Assembly: GCA_002279765.1 (NCBI GenBank)
Contig: NCCR01000306.1
Location: 1 to 5,094 of the forward strand
Length of the DNA: 5,094 bases
Reading direction: 5' to 3'
DNA from: Verrucomicrobia bacterium 12-59-8
GTDB lineage: Bacteria; Verrucomicrobiota; Verrucomicrobiae; Verrucomicrobiales; Verrucomicrobiaceae
The position numbers were made by a program, and so were the translations under genes. Shown here piece by piece: positions 1 to 5,094 of the stretch. Under the pieces are notes generated by a model. That model was not told the origin of the DNA. It did not search any database and was given only the letters and a program-made list of their open reading frames with translations. Each line of letters starts with the position of its first letter. Positions within the stretch are counted from its first letter, which is position 1.

Positions 1-2180
1 GCGCGCAGCACCTTCAGCGTGGCCTCATCCAGCGGCGGTGTTTTCACCTGCGTGGCGATGATCCCGCTGCTGCGGCGCGCCATCGCCTGGCGCAGGGCAG
101 GGTGCTTCGCGCTGTGCGGCCAGAGGCGGGAGATGAGGCCGAGGATCTCATGCGGCGGTGTGTTGCCCAGCTCGGGCTCGACACTCGCATTCCCCAGCCA
201 GCGCAGCGCCTGCAGGTGCGTGGCGTCGCGGCCGAGCCAGAGGTAGAGATGCGCGCGCCGTTTGTCATCCGGCTCGCCCAGATATGTGCGCGCCAGGATG
301 TCCGCGAGCAGCGCGTCAGACACGGGATGGATGCCCGAAACGCCCAGCGTCAAATCCATGGCCTCCCAGGCGCGGAGATTGCCAGCGGGGCCGTGCAGCA
401 GGCTTAGCTGCACCCGCTGCGGCATCTTGTCGCCAAACGCCGCCAGCGCATGGGCGGCCGGGAACTGCGCGCCGTCGCCGTGATGGGAGCTGCGCAGCAC
501 GGCGAGCATCGCCGCCTGCGCCTCCGGCGGCATCTGCGCGCCGAGACGGCCGAGCGCGGGCACGGCATGCTCCATGCCAAAGGTGTAGAGCAAAGGAGAG
601 CGCTGGCCGGGCCGCAGGGGAATGCCGGCATCTGCAAAGGAATCGCGCGCAGACTCAGCCATGGCTTCGTGAATGAAGGCGAGCAGCTCCGGGACGGCCT
701 CCGGCGGCATCTGCGGCCCGAGGATCCCCATGGCACGCAGGGCCGTGAGGCAGCGCTCCGTGTCGCTGCTGCGCAGATGGGCCAGCAGCGTCTGCTTCAT
801 CTCTGCAGTCGCCTGCTTCCCCAGCCACGCGAGGATCAGCGCGGACTCATTCCTCGCCTTGGTCTGCGCGCTTTCATCCTGCAGCACGGAGAGCAGCGCA
901 CGCCGGATGTCTGCGGGCAGGCTCCCGGCCTCAGCGAGTTCTTGAAAAAATTCCGAGATGTTTCCCAGCGTGTTGCGGTCGGCGGCCTTGTTCTCAAACT
1001 CACCCAGCAGTGCGTGCAGCACATCGGGCGTCGCGCTCCGGCCTGCGGCACGCAGGACAAGCATGGCGCCGCCACCCGTGATGCCGCTGAAGGGCACACG
1101 CCTGCCCTCCGGCAGATCCGTGCGCGCCGCGTGGGCGGTTTTGAGAAAGAGCGCTAGAAAATGCTGCTGCACCGCCAGCGGCATGTCCGGGCCCATGCGC
1201 GCGAAGGCCTTGATTACCTCGAAGGAAAAGCTGCTGGCGTTATCGCTCTCAACTCCCTGGGAGCACGCCTGATCAAACGCGGTGACCAGCACCTGCGGTA
1301 ACTCCGGCGGCATCCGCGACCCCAGGGCCACGAGCACCTCGGGCGCCATGTGGCGGAGGTATTTGTCTGTCGGATCGCCCAGCAGGGAGATGAGAAACTG
1401 CTGCGCCTGCGGTGGCATCTGCGGTCCCAGGCGGCCCATGGCCTCGGCGGCGGTGTAGCGCAGGCGCATGTCTGCATGGGCGTCCAGCAGCACGCCGAGC
1501 ATGGCCTCCCGCACCTGCGGCGGCATGTGCGCGCCCAGCAGAGCCAGGGCTTCTGCGGCATGGTATTTGGTGGCACTAGGTATTTGCGCACCCAGCATCA
1601 GCCCCAGCAGCGCCTGCGCCGTGGCGGGCGGCATGGCGGCGCCCATCCCTCCCAGCGCCTTTCGGGCGCAGACCTGATACTGCTCATAGTTCTCCCCCAT
1701 TCGCAGGCAGGCCAGCTCCGCCTGCTGCACCTCCGGCACCATGGCCGCGCCGGTCTGCTCCAGCGCCCGCGCCGCCTCCAGCGCCACACTGTCTTCTCCA
1801 GCCCGCTCGCTTTGCAGCCGCGCCAGCGTGCGCTGCACCTCCGGCGGCATCTGCGCGCCCAGTTGCGCCACCGCGCGCACCGCCAGCCAGTCCCACTGGT
1901 CATCGCTCAGCCAGCGGAGCCAGCGCGCGGTGGAGATGGGGAAGAGGGGCACCCATTTTTTGTCAAAGCAGTACCGCAGCGTGTACATCTGCACCCCCAC
2001 GGCAGGATCGTGCAGCGCCGCCTCGATGCCCGCCCTCTGCCACGCCTTCGGTTCCTTCTCCTCCGGCGCCCACGGCATGGGCTCAGTAGCAGGCGCGAAG
2101 AGGTGCGCGAAGCCCAGCATGACCAGTGCGGGAAACGTCAGCCGCAATGCGTGGTATCTCGGAGCAGTGGTGCAGCGCAT
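1..2180 (-). CDS. Exported HEAT-like repeat protein with recurring LGxxMPPE motif (3' end beyond window)
   Basis: The frame is open from ATG at 2180 to the window edge: 726 codons, no stop, C-terminus missing. An in-frame TGA lies 14 codons upstream with no other usual start between, which fixes the ATG; no Shine-Dalgarno is visible. Residues 1-31 look like a signal peptide: basic start, hydrophobic core around 13-29 and an A-P-A cleavage site before TEP. The rest is Ala/Leu-rich helical repeat. A signature LG-x-x-M-P-P-E recurs with its Met (or equivalent) at residues 111, 147, 183, 219, 255, 290, 333, 491, 550 and 586, and a weaker copy sits at 200. Most spacings are 35-36 residues, each unit being two helices as in HEAT repeats. 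Units between about 340 and 480 are degenerate. HEAT-type solenoids usually bind proteins, and no catalytic motif is visible. A periplasmic or surface scaffold is inferred; the partner is unknown. The long plus-strand frames here are its shadows. Confidence 0.86.
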   Translation of the reverse strand, partial: MRCTTAPRYHALRLTFPALVMLGFAHLFAPATEPMPWAPEEKEPKAWQRAGIEAALHDPAVGVQMYTLRYCFDKKWVPLFPISTARWLRWLSDDQWDWLAVRAVAQLGAQMPPEVQRTLARLQSERAGEDSVALEAARALEQTGAAMVPEVQQAELACLRMGENYEQYQVCARKALGGMGAAMPPATAQALLGLMLGAQIPSATKYHAAEALALLGAHMPPQVREAMLGVLLDAHADMRLRYTAAEAMGRLGPQMPPQAQQFLISLLGDPTDKYLRHMAPEVLVALGSRMPPELPQVLVTAFDQACSQGVESDNASSFSFEVIKAFARMGPDMPLAVQQHFLALFLKTAHAARTDLPEGRRVPFSGITGGGAMLVLRAAGRSATPDVLHALLGEFENKAADRNTLGNISEFFQELAEAGSLPADIRRALLSVLQDESAQTKARNESALILAWLGKQATAEMKQTLLAHLRSSDTERCLTALRAMGILGPQMPPEAVPELLAFIHEAMAESARDSFADAGIPLRPGQRSPLLYTFGMEHAVPALGRLGAQMPPEAQAAMLAVLRSSHHGDGAQFPAAHALAAFGDKMPQRVQLSLLHGPAGNLRAWEAMDLTLGVSGIHPVSDALLADILARTYLGEPDDKRRAHLYLWLGRDATHLQALRWLGNASVEPELGNTPPHEILGLISRLWPHSAKHPALRQAMARRSSGIIATQVKTPPLDEATLKVLR

Positions 2181-2444
2181 GATGCCGAATTTTGCCGAGG
2201 CGTCAGTCTTTTGGCAATCTCAAACGAAAGCATCTGCGGTGGTGAACTCGATGGAGCCGTTCGCACCTGCTGTTTTGGCAAAGGAGTCACGGGGTCCGGG
2301 GGCTTCGTTTTTTGGCCCGCCGCCTGCGAGTGAGGCAGCTTCTTTAGGGCGGCTGCGGAGCCAGTTGCTTCCGCGCTTCAGCGTAAATGCAAAGACCGGA
2401 CATCATCTTCAACGATCATGGTCCAACGCTTGACCTGAACGTTA
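2181..2444. other. Intergenic spacer upstream of the large HEAT-like gene
   Basis: This 264-base gap follows the stop of the exported helical-repeat gene. It holds a 7-base-pair hairpin at 2319-2339 (one G-T pair, loop GCGAGTG), an imperfect palindrome just past the stop at 2421-2436 and a candidate promoter close to the downstream ATG. No U-rich terminator follows the hairpin in the minus direction. A 60-codon plus-strand frame (2251-2433) fills the gap but has no ribosome-binding site or recognisable content. Confidence 0.5.
2189..2217 (-). promoter_or_regulatory. Candidate sigma-70-like promoter for the large HEAT-like gene
   Basis: On the minus strand, TTGCCA (2217-2212) and CAAAAT (2194-2189) are separated by exactly 17 bases, matching the -35 and -10 consensus at five and four of six positions. 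Transcription would begin within a few bases of the ATG at 2180, giving a leaderless or nearly leaderless mRNA, in keeping with the absence of a Shine-Dalgarno sequence. In a window this size such a match can arise by chance. Confidence 0.25.
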
Positions 2445-2447
2445 TCA
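2415..2447 (-). other. attC-like motif immediately after a stop codon
   Basis: Reading the minus strand, the stop TGA is followed directly by TAAC, GTTC and then TCAAGCGTTGGAC. The last part resembles the right end of integron attC sites (core GTTRRRY, here GTTGGAC). The left core is imperfect and the spacing of about 26 bases is much shorter than a normal attC, so this may be a remnant or coincidence. No integrase gene is in the window. Confidence 0.15.
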
Positions 2448-3425
2448 CCGCGCCTTTTCACCTGCCGCCTTAGCCGTTGGCGGGGCGAGTCTTTCGCGGG
2501 CGGTCTGCACGGCTTCGGTGATCTCGTTGATGAACTGCTCCGTGTGCCGCTCCTGGTGGTGCTTCCGGGCCGCGTTCAGCATGCGTGGTGCCAGCGCCTC
2601 CAGCCGCGGAGCGAGCTGCGCCACCAGCAGGGGATGCAGCGGCCCGTCCTTGCCCAGCAGTGGGGGGAGGTTCCACAGTGTACTCAGTGTTTCCTCCAGG
2701 CGCTCCGGCGGGAAATCGGGGCTGTCCATGCTGCCCATCAGCACGCTGAGCACCTCCATGAGTATCGTGGGGTCGCTGATGGCGCTGAGCAGATAGTAAT
2801 GAAAGCCGGATGCGTCGTCGGACAACTCGCGGTTGCGGGTGGCCAGTATGACGGCCAGCGGCTGCAGCACGCGCCGCTGCCAGAAAATGTAGTCGTGGGC
2901 GGAGCCCTTGATAAAGTGATAGGCGTACAAATGATTCAGACTCACCGCCGAGCTGAGCACCAGGGCTGAGGGCAGCTCCTCGACATGGCCGGGTGCAAAG
3001 ACCGCGGAGATGCGCTCCGGCGTCACCTCCTTTTCGAGCAGGGCGGTCATTTTTTCGGCCATCTCCTCCGGCAGGTTGATGGCTGGCGGAAAATCTTGGT
3101 AATACTCCAACACCACTCCGATGGCCACAAGACGCACCTCCATGTCAGGGTCGTTCATCAGCTTCAAGTGCAGGTCGAAGTCTCTCAAGACGGGGTGCAA
3201 GTTGTCGTGAAAAAAGAGGGTGTTCAGGGCGCGCAGCCGGTCCTTGGGGTCGCTGCTGGCGGCCAGTTGCCGCGTCTTGGCGAGCTGCTTTTTTTCATGG
3301 GCGGCCCGTTCCTCATTCTCTGACTGAGCCCGCACGGGATGGCTGACCATTGACAGCGCGATCAGGAGGAGAGGCAGTTTCTTCAGGGCGGTGCTCATGG
3401 GGTGGTGGCAGGCGGTTTTCTTCAT
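2445..3425 (-). CDS. Exported helical (HEAT-like) repeat protein of unknown function
   Basis: A complete frame of 326 residues ends in TGA at 2445. The signal peptide is convincing: a Lys pair, then a hydrophobic core L-P-L-L-L-I-A-L (residues 17-24) and an A-type cleavage site V-R-A before QS at 33/34, so the mature protein is probably periplasmic or secreted. The start is uncertain. ATG 3425 gives nine extra residues (MKKTACHHP), whereas the internal ATG at 3398 (MSTALKK) gives a more ordinary signal peptide. Neither has a good Shine-Dalgarno; an AAGG lies 13 bases upstream of 3425. Residues 36-60 are highly charged, possibly coiled coil. Residues 59-105 contain a HEAT-like unit with D-P-D-M-E-V-R-L-V-A-I-G, and the remainder is predicted mostly helical, with a charged C-terminal helix at 285-312. 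No enzyme motif is seen. It sits between the metallopeptidase-like gene and the large HEAT-like gene, with spacers of 188 and 264 bases, so separate transcription is possible. An inhibitor or immunity role is speculation from position only. Confidence 0.85.
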   Translation of the reverse strand: MKKTACHHPMSTALKKLPLLLIALSMVSHPVRAQSENEERAAHEKKQLAKTRQLAASSDPKDRLRALNTLFFHDNLHPVLRDFDLHLKLMNDPDMEVRLVAIGVVLEYYQDFPPAINLPEEMAEKMTALLEKEVTPERISAVFAPGHVEELPSALVLSSAVSLNHLYAYHFIKGSAHDYIFWQRRVLQPLAVILATRNRELSDDASGFHYYLLSAISDPTILMEVLSVLMGSMDSPDFPPERLEETLSTLWNLPPLLGKDGPLHPLLVAQLAPRLEALAPRMLNAARKHHQERHTEQFINEITEAVQTARERLAPPTAKAAGEKAR

Positions 3426-3613
3426 GGCTGGCAGGGAGCCTTGAAGGCAAGTGACTGCACAGCTTATTGAATCTGCCTCTCAAGCGAAAGATTTTTTTGG
3501 CAGCATCTCGATGCCAGCTCGCAGAAACTCCAAGCTCTGCTCTTCTCCTTGGCGGTGGGCTGACTCGAGAAGTGCGGAGAAGCCTGGATGTTAAAACGTG
3601 GCCCGCCCGGTGG
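3426..3613. other. Intergenic spacer upstream of the exported helical-repeat gene
   Basis: This 188-base gap separates the metallopeptidase-like gene from the exported helical-repeat gene. It contains an A7 run on the minus strand near 3490-3496 next to a short imperfect hairpin (GGCA/TGCC arms). It also has an 11-base palindrome, GCCTTGAAGGC at 3438-3448, 12 bases upstream of the start at 3425, which could be an operator. No strong terminator, no convincing sigma-70 promoter and no small gene were found. A minus-strand open frame that crosses it (3762-3313) is very Arg-rich and overlaps both flanking genes, and is taken as a shadow. Confidence 0.5.
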
Positions 3614-4303
3614 CTAGTCGAGCGGAGGAAGTTTCGGCATCGGCTCAAAAACCTCGATCGGAGGAACCTTCTCCCATTCGCCCTTTTGGTTCTTGCGCCG
3701 TCCACCGCCATACAATTTTTTCTGTCGTGTGCCGCCATTTCTGGCTCGGATGATGTTTTCAAACCTCACGGCGCGTTTTTCATGCGCCCAAGGAGGAAGA
3801 AACCGGTCCTTGGGGTGGGCTGTGCCCAGTCCCAGTGGGTCGGGTTTGTCGGTGTCGGGTGTGTATCGTTCGGCGGCGTGATAAAGCTCATGCCACACAT
3901 TTTCCAGTGCCTCGGCGTCAGGATTGGTTTTGCCGTCTGGGGTGGCTGCCTCAAGTACCATGGGCGGTTTGGCCATGAGTATCACATGGATTTCCCGTCC
4001 TTGTGCATCCTTTTTTCCTGTGTTGATGTGCTGGGCCTGCGCTCCTGCCGTGAGGCTTACACCTTCGTAACTCTGACTGCTGGGATCATCCAGCATCACG
4101 ACCTTGAAGACTCTTGTTTTGTCATTGCGCAGGTGAGCCAGGACCTTCCTCCCTTCCGGCGCATTTTCCATCATCTGGATGGCCCGGTCGTAATTCTCCC
4201 ATGCCTTCAAGGTGTACTTATTTTTAAAGTTAAACTTCTGGTTGTCGGCTGCAGTTACCAGTGCTTTTTCATACGCCGCTTTTTCCCTTTCATAAGCTGC
4301 CAT
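3614..4303 (-). CDS. Putative zinc metallopeptidase (HExxH), resembling M91-type toxin/effector domains
   Basis: The frame from ATG 4303 to TAG 3614 encodes 229 residues. Residues 138-145 read HELYHAAE, the zincin motif HExxH: H138 and H142 would bind zinc and E139 would activate water. Residues 174-199 contain H-E-K-R-A-V-R-F-E-N-I-I-R with a later G and Y. That pattern, after an HExxH, is what I recall from peptidase family M91 (NleD-like) and related C-terminal toxin domains; E175 or E182 could be the third zinc ligand. No signal peptide or membrane segment is present. The N-terminus (1-20) is an Ala/Glu/Lys helix with AAYE repeated at 2-5 and 9-12, and the C-terminal tail is basic and proline-rich. 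Upstream of the ATG the frame stays coding-like for 12 codons (encoding TTPDEQFARE) to a TAG at 4340-4342, with no other usual start. The gene may therefore be the detached C-terminal domain of the preceding gene. The substrate is unknown. The zincin call is fairly safe; the exact family is less so. Confidence 0.85.
   Translation of the reverse strand: MAAYEREKAAYEKALVTAADNQKFNFKNKYTLKAWENYDRAIQMMENAPEGRKVLAHLRNDKTRVFKVVMLDDPSSQSYEGVSLTAGAQAQHINTGKKDAQGREIHVILMAKPPMVLEAATPDGKTNPDAEALENVWHELYHAAERYTPDTDKPDPLGLGTAHPKDRFLPPWAHEKRAVRFENIIRARNGGTRQKKLYGGGRRKNQKGEWEKVPPIEVFEPMPKLPPLD
3878..3892 (-). other. Zinc-binding HExxH motif (HELYH) codons
   Basis: These five codons encode His-Glu-Leu-Tyr-His, residues 138-142 of the 229-residue protein, followed by A-A-E. 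This is the catalytic helix of zincin metallopeptidases. The motif is not rare by chance, but here it is preceded by an N-V-W helix and followed some 33-40 residues later by conserved-looking Glu residues, as in M91-type domains. Confidence 0.75.
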
Positions 4304-4342
4304 TTCTCGGGCGAACTGCTCGTCCGGTGTTGTTATATTCTA
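4301..4342 (-). other. Possible frameshift or cassette junction between the two effector-like frames
   Basis: The upstream gene stops at TAA 4333-4335. The downstream frame is closed by TAG 4340-4342 and then reads N-I-T-T-P-D-E-Q-F-A-R-E straight into the ATG at 4303. The two frames differ by one base, so a single-base shift between 4342 and 4333 would join them into one protein. The local sequence is AT-rich (TAGAATATAACAACA) compared with its surroundings. Alternatives are two separate cistrons 29 bases apart, a genuine mutation, an assembly error, or a recombination scar from toxin-domain exchange. Confidence 0.45.
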
Positions 4343-5094
4343 TCATCTGTCGGCGACCGTCTTGTTTTTTTGGGCTTTACAGGTTTACTCGGCACTGTTT
4401 CGTCGAGCTGCCGGACCCTGTTGGCAGGTTCCAGAGCAGTGCTGCCCGAAGGTGCGCTCGCGCCCTGTGCGGCGGTGGCTGCGGCCTGGTTCTGCTGCGT
4501 CTGTCCTGCCGACTGCGCAAGGACGGCCGCTTTGGCTGCGAAGGGCTGGTGGGAGGCTGTGGCATGGGTGGCAGCCGCATTCTTGAAAAGACTTGGGGGC
4601 TGGTCTTTTGCTTCACTCGCGGCACCCGGAGGCAGACGCTGTTCAAACAGGCGGCTTTTTGGCGGTGCGGAACTGCCGAAGGGAGTGAGCGCTGCGGATG
4701 AAGAGGGCGTGGCAAAGCTGCCTTCGTGGCCGGCCTTTCCCCAGCCTTGGGGTGTAGGCGTAGCAAAGCCGTGATCATGCTGCGCGTGATCCGCGTCATC
4801 GTGCTCTTCGGGACTGCCAGCATCTGGATGCCAGGATCTGGTATCCTCCTCTTCCTGACCTGCGTCGTTGTGCGCATCTGCCCCGGCATCACTGTCTCCC
4901 GCATCCCTGCGCTCCGGCAGATGGCTGAACGCGCGCACCATGCCGCTTCTCGCTGGCGGCCTCATCTCATCTGCATCTCCATCTTCGTCCTCTTCCAGAG
5001 GCGGCAGAGAATCCAGCAGCGGGTTGGGCGGCTTCACATCGACCTCGTAATCATCCTCTGGCCGATGGTGCGGCGCCTTCTTATAGACATCGTA
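4333..5094 (-). CDS. C-terminal part of an acidic, low-complexity protein (5' end beyond window); possible linker region of a toxin
   Basis: The frame is open from the window edge to TAA at 4333, giving 253 residues with no natural N-terminus. A GTG at 5037 preceded by GAGG could be an alternative start (234 residues). The 19 codons before it have the same character (E-D-D-Y-E, H-H-R-P-E), so I favour a longer protein. Residues 12-110 are strongly acidic with Asp/Glu clusters, and 98-109 form an Asp/His run. From about 110 to 225 the sequence is rich in Pro, Ala, Ser, Thr and Gln, including two F-A-T-P copies at 110 and 127. The last 25 residues are basic (K-P-V-K-P-K-K-T-R-R). Everything suggests intrinsic disorder; no globular domain, catalytic motif or membrane helix is visible. 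Such stretches commonly join the delivery and toxin parts of large effectors, which fits the metallopeptidase-like gene 29 bases downstream. Function is otherwise unknown. Confidence 0.75.
   Translation of the reverse strand, partial: YDVYKKAPHHRPEDDYEVDVKPPNPLLDSLPPLEEDEDGDADEMRPPARSGMVRAFSHLPERRDAGDSDAGADAHNDAGQEEEDTRSWHPDAGSPEEHDDADHAQHDHGFATPTPQGWGKAGHEGSFATPSSSAALTPFGSSAPPKSRLFEQRLPPGAASEAKDQPPSLFKNAAATHATASHQPFAAKAAVLAQSAGQTQQNQAAATAAQGASAPSGSTALEPANRVRQLDETVPSKPVKPKKTRRSPTDDRI

Noticed and set aside
2319..2339. Seven-base-pair hairpin as a terminator
   Set aside because: In the minus direction it is followed by GGGCC and then A residues. In the plus direction only a weak TTCTTT follows and there is no plus-strand gene to end.
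2377..2418. A 13-codon minus-strand peptide beginning MIVEDD, like the start of a response regulator
   Set aside because: It stops after 13 codons and no receiver-domain sequence follows in any frame, so the resemblance is most likely chance.
1350..2433. Long plus-strand frames (1350-2333 and 1741-2433)
   Set aside because: They are antisense to the repeat gene. Their products are Arg/His/Gln- or Ser/Ala-rich with repeats that simply mirror the MPPE repeat DNA.
2251..2433. A 60-codon plus-strand frame starting MEPFAP in the spacer
   Set aside because: It is merely the end of a longer shadow frame, has no ribosome-binding site and no recognisable content.
3485..3520. Hairpin with adjacent A/T run as a terminator
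   Set aside because: In the transcribed (minus) direction the hairpin is followed by A residues, not T; the stem is only four clean base pairs.
3313..3762. A minus-strand 149-codon frame bridging the spacer at 3426-3613
   Set aside because: It overlaps both flanking genes heavily, is extremely Arg-rich and shows no recognisable motif; it is a shadow frame.
4366..4372. A7 homopolymer (minus strand) near the end of the linker gene as the cause of the frame split
   Set aside because: A shift here enters either the frame closed by TGA-TAG at 4340-4345 or a frame that ends at a TGA just after the downstream ATG, so it cannot join the two proteins.
3467..4774. A 435-codon plus-strand open frame opposite the metallopeptidase and linker genes
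   Set aside because: It is exactly codon-opposed to the metallopeptidase gene, where antisense stops arise only from the rare codons TTA, CTA and TCA. Its product is Cys- and aromatic-rich without domain logic, and it has no convincing ribosome-binding site.

Overview
The window is a GC-rich bacterial segment in which every credible gene lies on the minus strand, so transcription runs from position 5094 toward position 1. No rRNA, tRNA, CRISPR array or insertion sequence was found. The high GC content, the scarcity of clear Shine-Dalgarno sequences and the abundance of secreted HEAT-like repeat proteins suggest an environmental bacterium of the Planctomycetes-Verrucomicrobia type. That assignment is an inference only; no marker gene is present.

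Layout in the direction of transcription: (1) 5094-4333 is the C-terminal part of an acidic, then Pro/Ala/Ser/Gln-rich, low-complexity protein whose beginning lies outside the window. (2) 4303-3614 is a 229-residue protein with a zinc-metallopeptidase HExxH motif (HELYH) and a following E-x-x-A-V-x-x-E-N-x-x-R-x-x-x-G-x-x-x-x-x-x-x-Y block. This arrangement recalls C-terminal zincin toxin domains such as peptidase family M91. Its frame stays coding-like for 12 codons upstream of its only ATG, right up to the stop of the preceding gene in another frame, so the two may be pieces of one split toxin. (3) 3613-3426 is a spacer. (4) 3425-2445 is an exported helical-repeat protein with a good signal peptide. 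(5) 2444-2181 is a spacer holding a possible promoter and an attC-like motif. (6) 2180-1 is a long exported HEAT-like protein, cut by the window edge, built on a 36-residue repeat carrying a recurring LG-x-x-MPPE signature.

Taken together, the right half looks like a disordered linker plus a metallopeptidase effector, as in polymorphic toxins. The left half holds two exported alpha-helical repeat proteins that may act as binding partners or may be unrelated neighbours. The least explained parts are the split junction at 4303-4342 and the very regular MPPE-type repeat protein.
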